Source: an uncultured Granulosicoccaceae bacterium (GTDB lineage Bacteria > Pseudomonadota > Gammaproteobacteria > Granulosicoccales > Granulosicoccaceae). From it: a stretch of 64,000 bases of DNA. Below are positions 45,206 through 54,050 of the stretch, in pieces (the stretch's first letter is position 1; each line of letters starts with the position of its first letter). The position numbers were made by a program, and so were the translations under genes. The notes under the pieces are model-generated. The model was given only the letters and a program-made list of their open reading frames with translations. It was not told where the DNA came from and did no database searches. The stretch is from contig CALJNA010000048.1 of assembly GCA_937981955.1 (NCBI GenBank), forward strand, positions 1-64,000, read 5' to 3'.

Positions 45206-46843
45206 GTGAGTGATGCATACCAGCCAAAAAAAGCCAATCATGTTGCGCTGACACCTTTGTCTTTCTTGCACAGAACAGCCGATGTGCATCCGGAGCACAT
45301 GGCCGTTCGGTATAACGATCGTGAATATACATGGTCGGAATCTCGCAAACGTTGTTGTCAGCTTGGCAATGCGCTAAAACAGGCAGGCATTCAGACAGGC
45401 GATACAGTTTCAGTGCTGGCGTTCAATACGCCTGAATTGTTTGAAGCGCATTTTGGCGTGCCATTAAGTGGCGCTGTTCTTAATACCATCAACACGCGTC
45501 TTGATGCCGATACCATCAGTTATATTCTGGAGCACGCCAATACGCGCTTGCTGATCGTTGACACAGAGCTATTACCGGCAGCGCTTGAAGGTATTGCCAA
45601 ACGAGGCAAGGAGACACAAGTCGTACTCATCAGTGATGCTGCTGCACCGGAAGTTCAAAAGGATGCGAAAGACTGGATAGTGGCGAATTCTCCTGTTGAT
45701 TACAATGACTTCATTGCCAAAGCGGATGCCAGCGATAAAGGCGAATTGCCAGATGACGAATGGCAGACGCTGGCATTGAATTACACCTCAGGCACCACTG
45801 GAAGACCAAAAGGTGTGCTTTATCATCATCGCGGCTCCTATCTGATGACCATGGGCACCGTGATGGGGTGGGCCGTGCCACGGCATCCGGTTTATTTGTA
45901 TTCCGTGCCGATGTTTCATTGCAACGGTTGGGGCCATGCCTGGACCATGGCGGCTATGGCCGGTACCGTCATTTGTCTGCGCTACGTTGATCCTAAAGTC
46001 ATGTTTGATTTAATCGAGCAGCATCAGGTCACGCATTTCGGTGGCGCACCCATCGTTCTGAATATGCTGGCCAACGCGCCGGAAACTGATCAGAAAAAGT
46101 TTGACCGAACAATTGAAGTGATGACTGCGGGTGCACCACCGCCAGCTGCTGTTATTAACCGTATGAGCGAGTTTGGTTTCAACATTATGCATGTGTACGG
46201 ACTAACTGAAACCTACGGTCACGTATTGCAATGCGAGCCTCAGCAACACTGGTCGTCATTGTCATCTGAAGCCCGTTCTGAACTGATTGCGCGCCAGGGT
46301 GTCCGCTTCCCAATGAATGAAGCGGTAGATGTCGTTACGGGTGTCCCCCCTCACTCAGTGCCGCACGATGGAGAAACGATGGGCGAAATTGTTTTACGCG
46401 GCAATACCATCATGAAGGGTTATCTGAACAATGCTGAGGCAACTGAAGATGCCTTGCGCGATGGCTGGTTCTGGAGCGGCGATCTGGCAGTGGTGCATCC
46501 GGACGGTTATGTGCAAATAAAAGATCGCGCAAAAGACATTATCATTTCTGGTGGTGAAAACATTTCTTCGGTCGAGATTGAGAATGCGTTGTATAAACAC
46601 CCGGCTGTTGCTGAGGCAGCTGTGGTTGCCATGCCTGATGATAAATGGGGAGAATCGCCTTGCGCTTTTGTGACCCTTAAATCCGATGCTACCGCGACCG
46701 AGAAAGAACTGATCGACCATGTTGCTAACACCATTGCTCGTTTTAAACGACCCAAGCGTATTGTATTTGGCGAACTACCGAAAACGGCAACCGGTAAAAT
46801 TCAGAAGTTTTCGCTTCGCGAACAGGCTCGCATTGATGCATAA
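45206..46843 (+). CDS. Acyl-CoA ligase, DmdB-like
   Basis: AMP-forming ligase of 545 residues. It has the P-loop YTSGTTGRPKGVLYHHRG, the adenylation motif HVYGLTETYG, GWFWSGDLAVVHPDGYV, and the catalytic Lys531 in TATGKIQKF. Its place beside dmdA suggests methylmercaptopropionate-CoA ligase (DmdB), the second step of DMSP demethylation. The protein is also similar to medium-chain fatty acid ligases, so the substrate is an inference from neighbours. GTG at 45206 is the start. It is convergent with the DMGDH-like gene, 54 bases apart. Confidence 0.85.
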   Translation: MSDAYQPKKANHVALTPLSFLHRTADVHPEHMAVRYNDREYTWSESRKRCCQLGNALKQAGIQTGDTVSVLAFNTPELFEAHFGVPLSGAVLNTINTRLDADTISYILEHANTRLLIVDTELLPAALEGIAKRGKETQVVLISDAAAPEVQKDAKDWIVANSPVDYNDFIAKADASDKGELPDDEWQTLALNYTSGTTGRPKGVLYHHRGSYLMTMGTVMGWAVPRHPVYLYSVPMFHCNGWGHAWTMAAMAGTVICLRYVDPKVMFDLIEQHQVTHFGGAPIVLNMLANAPETDQKKFDRTIEVMTAGAPPPAAVINRMSEFGFNIMHVYGLTETYGHVLQCEPQQHWSSLSSEARSELIARQGVRFPMNEAVDVVTGVPPHSVPHDGETMGEIVLRGNTIMKGYLNNAEATEDALRDGWFWSGDLAVVHPDGYVQIKDRAKDIIISGGENISSVEIENALYKHPAVAEAAVVAMPDDKWGESPCAFVTLKSDATATEKELIDHVANTIARFKRPKRIVFGELPKTATGKIQKFSLREQARIDA

Positions 46844-46897
46844 GTTGCACTGATGCGTGAGTCATGTGCGATGGTATTTAATTTTTCCAGTAGTAAC

Positions 46898-49444
46898 CTA
46901 ACTTCGCATTTTTGAACCGCTGGGATCGAACGGCGGTTCATGTAACACACGTGCATCACAACGTTTACCCAAAATTTCCACTTGCAATGCAACACTCGAA
47001 TCTGTCTTGGCGAGTTGTGCAGGAATGAAACCTTGCGCCAGGGATTGCTGCACGCTGTGGCCGTAACCACCTGAAGTAACCCAGCCAACGACCCGCCACT
47101 GTCCATCGCGCTGTGCCACCGGGGCAGGGAACGTGCTGCCGCTGGAGTCAAAACGTTTTGCTCCATAGCCTTCCGGGTCCACTACACACCCGTAGTCTGT
47201 ATCGCCACACTGTGCCCAGATGGGTTCATCACCCATAACGTCAGTTTTATCAGTATCGATTGATAGCGCTACGCGTTTAAGCTTTGGGCCTTTGTCAAAT
47301 TCAGATTGCGCGTGGTCGCGTCCGATGAAGTGGTTCTTTTCCAGTTTGACAAACCGGCCCATGTCAGCTTCATAGGGTCCATAGATTGGTCGTAACTCAG
47401 CGAACCAGGTTGGAAAATTCTTTTCCAGCCGCATTGATAACAGCGCACGCATACCAAAATCTTTAATATCAAAAGCTGCACCGGCCTCTTTTAGTGCCAG
47501 ATACACACGTCGCTCGTAAGCAGGCTCCATCCAGATTTCAAAGCCAAGGTCACCGGTGTAAGACAAACGGTTTATCAGACAAGGGCAGCCGGCGACATCG
47601 CTGGCTGTAAAGTCCATAAATTTGAACGCTTCATTAGTAATGGAAAAATCGACCAACGGCGCCAGTACATCACGTGCCTTCGGTCCGGCGATCGATAAGC
47701 CGACCAGCTTTTGGCCCAGTCTTTCCAGGTGAACAGAATGATCAGTTGGTAAATGCTGTTCAAACCAGCGCTGGTGATAGATTTGCGCAGCAGAAGAGCC
47801 CCACATCATAAAATGATGGTCCGCTACTTTTGCGATAGTGAAATCCCCAATGAGCTTTCCGAAGTGATTTAGCATAGGTGTCAGAACCAATCTGCCAGTG
47901 CGCGGCATGGTGTTGGTCATAAGCTCGTTAAGCCACGCTTCGCTGCCATCACCGGTTATTTCGTATTTTGCAAAATTTGCTATCTCGGTAATACCCACCG
48001 AATCTCGAACCGCTTTCACTTCTGCAGCAATGTGTTCAAAGTCATTGGAGCGATGGAATGAGAGCACATCCACGGGCTCGACGCCGTTTGGTGCAAACCA
48101 TAACGGTGTTTCAAGTCCCCAGGTATCACCCATAACGGCTCGATTTTCGTTGACCATCAGGTCATATAGCGGGGTGGTTTGTTGCGGTCTTCCAGCGGGT
48201 AATTCTTCATTCGGGAAGCGAATTGAAAAACGCCGTGAATAGTTTTCACGAACTTTGGCATTGGTGTAACGCAGCGTCGTGAAATCGCCAAAACGCGACA
48301 CATCCATTCCAAATACATCGTGCCCGGGGTCGCCATCGACCATCCAGTTGGCTAAAGCCAGGCCCACTCCACCCCCCTGGCTGAAGCCTGCCATGACTGC
48401 ACAGGCACACCAGAAATTTTTAAGCCCTTGCACCGGGCCAATCAATGGATTGCCATCAGGTGCAAACGTGAACGGGCCATTAACAGTTTGCTTTATACCT
48501 GAATTGCTAAAACCTGGAAAATGCTCCGAGCCCATCTCAAGCGAGGGTGCAATGCGGTCAAGATCTGGTTGTAAAAGCTCATGTCCGAAATCCCATGGCG
48601 TGGTTTGCGGCGACCACGGTTTGCAGGCTTTTTCATAGGTACCCAGCAGTAAGCCTTTACCCTCCTGGCGCGTATAGATCTCTGCTTTGAAATCAATCAC
48701 ACCAACCAGTTCGCGATCGGTTGTCTGATTGAACTCGATAACTTCGGGAATATCGTCGGTGATCATATACATGTGTTCCATGGCCAGTACCGGCAATTCG
48801 ATACCTGCCATTCGACCCACTTCGCGTGCCCACAGCCCACCAGCATTCACAATGTGCTCAGCGCGCACAGTGCCAAGTTCCGTGACAACATCCCAACCCT
48901 CTTCGACTTGCTGTAGTTCAAGCACTCGATTGCGCAGCACAATGTTGGCGCCCAGAGTTTGTGCGGCTTTAGCATAGGCATGCGTGGTTCCCGAAGGATC
49001 CAGATGACCTTCAACCGGATCCCATAACGCTCCAACAAAATGCGACTCGTCCATTAACGGGAACATGGACTTGGCTTCTGATGGTGTAATAATTTCGGTC
49101 TCCATACCCAGAGCCCGACCGGTTGCATGTACATAGCGCAAAAAGTCCATGCGCTCTTCAGAGTCGGCCATCATGACGCCACCGGTTAAATGCAAGGAAC
49201 ACGGCTGGCCTGAAATTTGTTCCAGCTCATCATACAAAGAGACGGTATACGCTTGCAGTTTGGAAACATTAGGGTCTCCATTAAGAGTGTGAAATCCACC
49301 GGCAGCATGCCATGAAGAACCGCTGGTTAGTTCTGAGCGTTCTATTAGTAGAACATCACTCCAGCCAGCTTTGGCTAAATGATAAAGAACGGAACAGCCG
49401 ACTACGCCGCCGCCGATAACAACAACCTGCGCATGTGTCATCAT
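46898..49444 (-). CDS. FAD oxidoreductase-GcvT fusion, dimethylglycine dehydrogenase-like
   Basis: An 848-residue two-domain enzyme. The N-terminal FAD domain starts VVVIGGGVVGCSVLYHLA and carries SGSSWHAAGGFH, where His46 corresponds to the histidine that binds FAD covalently in the DMGDH/sarcosine dehydrogenase family. The C-terminal half is a GcvT/aminomethyltransferase fold with YTGDLGFEIW, a tetrahydrofolate-binding region. Such enzymes demethylate dimethylglycine or sarcosine to tetrahydrofolate. It probably belongs to glycine betaine catabolism and would meet the dmdA route at the folate pool. GTG at 49447 and ATG at 49444 are both possible starts. Confidence 0.87.
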   Translation of the reverse strand: MMTHAQVVVIGGGVVGCSVLYHLAKAGWSDVLLIERSELTSGSSWHAAGGFHTLNGDPNVSKLQAYTVSLYDELEQISGQPCSLHLTGGVMMADSEERMDFLRYVHATGRALGMETEIITPSEAKSMFPLMDESHFVGALWDPVEGHLDPSGTTHAYAKAAQTLGANIVLRNRVLELQQVEEGWDVVTELGTVRAEHIVNAGGLWAREVGRMAGIELPVLAMEHMYMITDDIPEVIEFNQTTDRELVGVIDFKAEIYTRQEGKGLLLGTYEKACKPWSPQTTPWDFGHELLQPDLDRIAPSLEMGSEHFPGFSNSGIKQTVNGPFTFAPDGNPLIGPVQGLKNFWCACAVMAGFSQGGGVGLALANWMVDGDPGHDVFGMDVSRFGDFTTLRYTNAKVRENYSRRFSIRFPNEELPAGRPQQTTPLYDLMVNENRAVMGDTWGLETPLWFAPNGVEPVDVLSFHRSNDFEHIAAEVKAVRDSVGITEIANFAKYEITGDGSEAWLNELMTNTMPRTGRLVLTPMLNHFGKLIGDFTIAKVADHHFMMWGSSAAQIYHQRWFEQHLPTDHSVHLERLGQKLVGLSIAGPKARDVLAPLVDFSITNEAFKFMDFTASDVAGCPCLINRLSYTGDLGFEIWMEPAYERRVYLALKEAGAAFDIKDFGMRALLSMRLEKNFPTWFAELRPIYGPYEADMGRFVKLEKNHFIGRDHAQSEFDKGPKLKRVALSIDTDKTDVMGDEPIWAQCGDTDYGCVVDPEGYGAKRFDSSGSTFPAPVAQRDGQWRVVGWVTSGGYGHSVQQSLAQGFIPAQLAKTDSSVALQVEILGKRCDARVLHEPPFDPSGSKMRS

Positions 49445-49480
49445 CACTTAATCCTCGCAGTGGTGTTTGAAGTTCATGGG

Positions 49481-50086
49481 TTAATTCAGCGGAATGGAAT
49501 TTTCAGTTTTCCCTTCCTGATAGTGACTGGAGAGTTTGTCGTACTGTTCGACTATTCGGCGGATTTTTTCTACTTGCGTGTCTTTGGTTTGTCGATCAAG
49601 CTGATCGACCAGATGGCGCAAGTTGAAACTGTCCCAAAAAGCGTTTGAGCTTCGATACTGTCCCGGGTCAACGTCGAACACTTCTTTCAGGATTTTCAAA
49701 TCGTGCGGAATCGCAAATGCATCACGCGAATCCTCGTGACTGAACAAATAAAAGAAGTTGTCGAATCCTGCCCACGTTATTGCCGACATACAAAGGCTGC
49801 ACGGTTCGTGTGTGGACAAAAACAATAGATCGGTTGGTGGTGGGCGGCTTGCCTCTGGCATTTCGTGATAGCGCTTCAGCGCGTGCATCTCTCCATGCCA
49901 AAGCGGACTCTCCTTTTCGTTGTTGGTCTCGGCTAAAAGCAGCGAGCAGTCGGTTTTTCGCAGTATCGCTGCACCAAATACTTTGTTTCCACTGGCTACT
50001 CCCTGAACTGTGAGTGGGAGAATATCCTGCTCGATAACACTGAGCAATCGATCGATCATTTCTGGATTTGGAATTGGACGAGACAT
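49481..50086 (-). CDS. Cytidine/nucleoside deaminase-fold protein
   Basis: Zinc-dependent deaminase-fold protein of 201 residues. The zinc site is HGEMHAL plus HEPCSLCMSAITWAGF, the HxE and PCxxC motifs. The C-terminal extension (about residue 120 on) is not part of the minimal fold. ATG at 50086 is chosen; the frame open to 50155 is leader. It is 36 bases upstream of the DMGDH-like gene on the same strand and probably co-transcribed, but the link between them is unclear. Substrate unknown. Confidence 0.83.
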   Translation of the reverse strand: MSRPIPNPEMIDRLLSVIEQDILPLTVQGVASGNKVFGAAILRKTDCSLLLAETNNEKESPLWHGEMHALKRYHEMPEASRPPPTDLLFLSTHEPCSLCMSAITWAGFDNFFYLFSHEDSRDAFAIPHDLKILKEVFDVDPGQYRSSNAFWDSFNLRHLVDQLDRQTKDTQVEKIRRIVEQYDKLSSHYQEGKTENSIPLN

Positions 50087-50245
50087 GTTTTTCAAATTTG
50101 TGGAACCGGTAGACAAGGTTAGCTGAAATACGCTGGAACTAAAACCATATCGCATTCCTGAAACGGAACTAATTTTTACCTTTGTGTTCTATATATTGTA
50201 GAGACTGGTTTTTTCGCAGCAATTTCATTAGAGCAGGATCTGACA

Positions 50246-50863
50246 ATGACAGGCTCCATTCGAATAATGGTTTACAAATGGGCAGGCGCATGGGGCCCCT
50301 TCAAGGTATCTATTCCGTGTGGTGAGTGTGCGCTTACTGCCGATATCATCAAGGACACCATGCAGAACGAATTAGCCGGTATTCCCGTTGAACTGGAAAC
50401 CCGGGAGTGGCTTAGTGAGTGGTATCGACCGCTTGTCAAAGGTGGCTGGCACGCGCCGATAGTTCTGGTAGAAGGGAAGGTCGTCGGGCAGGGTGGTGCA
50501 TTGAATCGTGGTGTTTTAACTCAGGCAGTGGTTGAGCAACATGCCAAACGCGCGCCGATTGAAGGTAATCATGTTTTCGGCAAGGAAACATGCCCACACT
50601 GTGTACGCGCCAAAGCACATCTTGATCGTGCGGGTATCGACTATCAATACCGCGACGTTATCGCCAACCCGTTGGACCTTTACGAAATGCTGGCTCGCGT
50701 TAAGCCGATTGTTGGCCCTAAAACGCCGGTTACGGTTCCACAAATCTGGATTGATGGAAAATATGTTGGTGGTGCTGACGAGCTTGCCGCCATTGTTAAC
50801 GAACATGTTGACCCGAATCCAGATCGGGGTCAATGTTCAATATCTCCCGCCGCTGCCACTTGA
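50246..50863 (+). CDS. Two-domain redoxin (CGEC thioredoxin-like + CPHC glutaredoxin)
   Basis: A 205-residue cytosolic protein with two redox-type domains. The N-terminal half contains Cys25-Gly-Glu-Cys28 in SIPCGECALTADI and ends with HAPIVLVEGKVVGQGGAL, a thioredoxin-fold pattern. The C-terminal half is a glutaredoxin: Cys116-Pro-His-Cys119 in FGKETCPHCVRAKAHLD and TVPQIWIDGKYVGGADEL. It is divergent from the deaminase gene. A TATATT-like -10 is visible upstream near 50194. Such tandem proteins have no assigned role known to me. Confidence 0.85.
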   Translation: MTGSIRIMVYKWAGAWGPFKVSIPCGECALTADIIKDTMQNELAGIPVELETREWLSEWYRPLVKGGWHAPIVLVEGKVVGQGGALNRGVLTQAVVEQHAKRAPIEGNHVFGKETCPHCVRAKAHLDRAGIDYQYRDVIANPLDLYEMLARVKPIVGPKTPVTVPQIWIDGKYVGGADELAAIVNEHVDPNPDRGQCSISPAAAT

Positions 50864-50901
50864 GCTAAAGCCAGCGCTAAGCCTGCTATGCTTGAGCGCT
50901 T

Positions 50902-51897
50902 ATGGCAGCAAACACCAACACAATTCCAAAACCGGTATTGGCCGACATAAAGTCTGGTCTGAATGCCAGCGATGTCTTCATTGAAAGCACGCTGCAAGAG
51001 CTTTGGAGTGGCTACGGCTACATTGTTCGATTACGAATAGCCGGTGCACCTGTTAACACAGCCATATTGAAGCTGATCAATCCACCGCAACAAACGCAAC
51101 ACCCCCGGGGCTGGAATACCAGCGACTCGCACCAGCGAAAATTGCGTTCCTATCAAGTTGAATCGCACTGGTATGAACACTTAGCCCAACAGTGTAACGA
51201 CAGTTGCAAAGTCCCGGAAGTGATTAAGTCTGGGCGCACTGCTACATATCAGTGGATTCTGATGGAAGATTTGAGCGAACGTTATCCCCGTCTTGCGTCC
51301 AGCTTGAGTGTGTCACAGGCGAAAGTCTGTCTTGGCTGGTTAGCCGCTTTTCATGCCAGATTTTTTCAGTGTAAGCCTGACGGATTATGGTCGGTCGGTA
51401 CATATTGGCACCTGGATACGCGACACGAAGAGTGGCAAAGCATGCCGCCGGGTCCGCTTAAAACCCATGCAGCTGAACTCGATAAAAAGCTAAGTGGCTG
51501 CGGATATCAGACTCTGGTTCATGGTGATGCAAAGGTAGCGAATTTCTGCTTTACCAAGACTATGGATCATGTGGCTGCGGTGGACTTTCAATACGTGGGT
51601 GGCGGAGTTGGGATAAAAGATGTTGCTTACTTCCTGGGTAGCTGTCTTGATGAAGATGCTATTGAGCAATACGAATCAGAACTATTGTCGCACTACTTTC
51701 GGACACTGCACGCACTCATATCCGCAACTCACGGGTCTGAAACGGCCGGGCTTGTCCAGGCGGAATGGTCTGCACTGTACGCCATAGCATGGACAGATTT
51801 TTATCGGTTTCTTGAAGGGTGGATGCCGGGTCACAAGAAAATTAATCGCTATACGCGACTGCTTGCTAACCAGGTGTTTGAACAGCTAATCGAATAA
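50902..51897 (+). CDS. Phosphotransferase of the ecdysteroid/CHK kinase-like family
   Basis: A 331-residue protein with a kinase-like fold. The catalytic loop is LVHGDAKVANFCF and the metal-binding segment is AVDFQYVGGGVGIKDVAYFLG, which resembles ecdysteroid-kinase-like and aminoglycoside phosphotransferase families. The N-terminus has YIVRLRIAGAPVNTAILKLI as the ATP-binding lobe. No signal peptide. It follows the redoxin gene by 38 bases and overlaps the convergent protease gene by twelve. The small-molecule substrate is unknown. Confidence 0.8.
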   Translation: MAANTNTIPKPVLADIKSGLNASDVFIESTLQELWSGYGYIVRLRIAGAPVNTAILKLINPPQQTQHPRGWNTSDSHQRKLRSYQVESHWYEHLAQQCNDSCKVPEVIKSGRTATYQWILMEDLSERYPRLASSLSVSQAKVCLGWLAAFHARFFQCKPDGLWSVGTYWHLDTRHEEWQSMPPGPLKTHAAELDKKLSGCGYQTLVHGDAKVANFCFTKTMDHVAAVDFQYVGGGVGIKDVAYFLGSCLDEDAIEQYESELLSHYFRTLHALISATHGSETAGLVQAEWSALYAIAWTDFYRFLEGWMPGHKKINRYTRLLANQVFEQLIE

Positions 51898-53817
51898 AAT
51901 CAACTGTTCCTTGGCATTACGTATTGCTGCTTCACACTGGGCCTGCTCAAGCGCTACGTTGCCAGGAGACGTTCTGGTTTGCATCAGGTTGTTGCTAATC
52001 TGAACATGCTCTCCTGAATTACTCAGCACATGAAACAGCTCGTGTGCCAATGCAATGCCTGCGTCCTGAATACCATTCATCAGCCACACGCTGTTTTGCA
52101 GCCATGGCCGGCGACGTGTATTACCACGACCGAAAGCCTCTCCGTCGAAGGGTGTCAGCATTCGCGTATCGCGTGCATAAAATACTTTAATCGGTTTGAA
52201 TTCGGTGTCATTGTCCAATGCCGAAATCAGTGTTTTGGCACCACCGGTTTCCAGGTCGCGTAAATAATTTGGAATGGACAACTCACTGATAGTGACCGAA
52301 TTCAGATTGATATTGCACTGCGAAAGAATTTCTTCGGCTTCAAGCAGACTTTGATTGATCAGCTCCTTGGACCACCCATCGTGTAATACAAACACGCTTA
52401 GAGGTAGCTTATAGACGCGAACTTCGGTTTCATCGGCTAATGGCTTTTCGCGGGTTAAGGTTTGTACTCCGAGCAGCTTGACTTCCAGTTTTTCATCGGC
52501 AAGCGGATCGGCGATGTAGCCGCCGCCAACATAGCGTGAGCTACCACCATCAGCAAAGCGTCGCGCGAACTCGTGTTTGAGTTCTGCTGCTGCCCACTTT
52601 GGATTGTCGCGCAGCATTCTGGCGGCCATGGCCATCGCTCGTGGCACGGCATAGCTGGAACCCGACGCAGTGATCTTTTCACCGTTGAAGTTGATAACGT
52701 CTTGCTCCTCGGCAGGCAGCATGTAATCAACTTTGCTGCGTCCCCAGTTAACTCGTTCCGCCGGAACAACGAAATCGTCGGCAGATGTCACCACCAGCAA
52801 ATTCTCCAAATCGAGTGATGCCGGGTAAACGGGTTGCTGATCTATGTTACGTCCATTGTTCCCAGCAGATGAAATGAACAGAATATCCGGATGTTGTGCG
52901 GCTGCATTTTCAAATGCTGTCCACTGATCGGCCTTATTTCCCCCAAGTGGTAAACCGATAATGCGCACATTGTTTTCGCTCGCGTGTTCGATCAGTGTCT
53001 GCATGCGAGACATGTCAGGTCTTGGGTAACGGTAGGGCACCAGATCGACAAAAGGTGCTTCTCGTAACAGCAGTGACGCGGTACCCGTGCCATGGCGCGT
53101 AATTCGAAATGGAGTGGGGCCGAAGTGATAATCGAAAGGGCGATGATCGTTTTCCCAGAAATCGTAGCCAACCAGTTCACCGTCCTGGTCGCGCGCCAGA
53201 CGTGTATTTATCTGTGGCAGGGTATAGTTGATACCGGAGTCGACCATAGCGACACGGATTCGGTCAGTGTCAGCACTGATTTTACTGCTCGCAGGTAGCG
53301 GCGGGTTCAGAAGCTCACGACTCAGGATATCGCCCGTGTCAGGGTCGATAATCTGCAGTTCGCTTGCACGTTGCTTTTCATCGTAGGCAAGGCGCCTGTG
53401 TTGCAGCATCTGGCAGTCCGCATCAAAAACCAATTGGGAACGCGGCAGGTTGTTTTCACTGGTTTCTATTTGCATAGAAGACAGGCCAGCCACAGTTTCA
53501 AGCGTCGTCCAGACGATATTGATGCCGGACACCGTGGTGCCGCTAAGACGATTGCCGGTAAGTCCGCGTGGGTTGGTGTACGGCTCGCTCAGCACACTGT
53601 CGGCTAGTAAGGTGTTTTTTTGATCTATTGGCCAGATTGGAGCCAGATCATCCTTAATGGCGGAACAGCTGGCAGTTGCAGTCGCCGCTGCATGCATTTC
53701 GATGGCTGGAGCGTCGCTGTTTTCGGCGGCTTGAACAAAAACCGGGCTTGACGCCACAACAGTAAGCGTTGAGAGAAAAAGCTGCCTGAGCCTGCTTGAA
53801 CTGTGTATTACAGCCAA
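51886..53817 (-). CDS. Exported subtilisin fused to a C-terminal HExxH domain
   Basis: A 643-residue secreted or periplasmic protein with an N-terminal signal peptide (LFLSTLTVVASSPVFVQAA). The S8 domain is complete: Asp193 in AMVDSGINY, His242 in RHGTGTA, Asn320 in SSAGN and Ser388 in SGSSYAVP. After residue 450 a second domain holds AHELFHVLSNSGEH (HExxH at 592-596, third His at 604) and NLM, like a zinc metalloprotease with a Met-turn-like end. The whole could be a dual-mechanism peptidase or a protease with a metal-dependent accessory domain. It is alone on the minus strand between unrelated genes. Confidence 0.85.
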   Translation of the reverse strand: MAVIHSSSRLRQLFLSTLTVVASSPVFVQAAENSDAPAIEMHAAATATASCSAIKDDLAPIWPIDQKNTLLADSVLSEPYTNPRGLTGNRLSGTTVSGINIVWTTLETVAGLSSMQIETSENNLPRSQLVFDADCQMLQHRRLAYDEKQRASELQIIDPDTGDILSRELLNPPLPASSKISADTDRIRVAMVDSGINYTLPQINTRLARDQDGELVGYDFWENDHRPFDYHFGPTPFRITRHGTGTASLLLREAPFVDLVPYRYPRPDMSRMQTLIEHASENNVRIIGLPLGGNKADQWTAFENAAAQHPDILFISSAGNNGRNIDQQPVYPASLDLENLLVVTSADDFVVPAERVNWGRSKVDYMLPAEEQDVINFNGEKITASGSSYAVPRAMAMAARMLRDNPKWAAAELKHEFARRFADGGSSRYVGGGYIADPLADEKLEVKLLGVQTLTREKPLADETEVRVYKLPLSVFVLHDGWSKELINQSLLEAEEILSQCNINLNSVTISELSIPNYLRDLETGGAKTLISALDNDTEFKPIKVFYARDTRMLTPFDGEAFGRGNTRRRPWLQNSVWLMNGIQDAGIALAHELFHVLSNSGEHVQISNNLMQTRTSPGNVALEQAQCEAAIRNAKEQLILFD

Positions 53818-54050
53818 CGTCAGTTCCTTTGATTATTATTGTTTGAGACCGAAGCTATAAACATTGTAATCCAACTTTAACCCGAGAACCCACAGATTGA
53901 TATTAGATCGGTTACGGACAATTAGTCGATAAATTGACACATACGGGTTAGTTGATTTAGCGGAACACGGCTCAAAACCGCGTTCTGTGGCCATTTTCTT
54001 GCATCTTTCGCAGCTAATCGTGGCCAGTCCTGAACAGGGAATCTGGCTTT

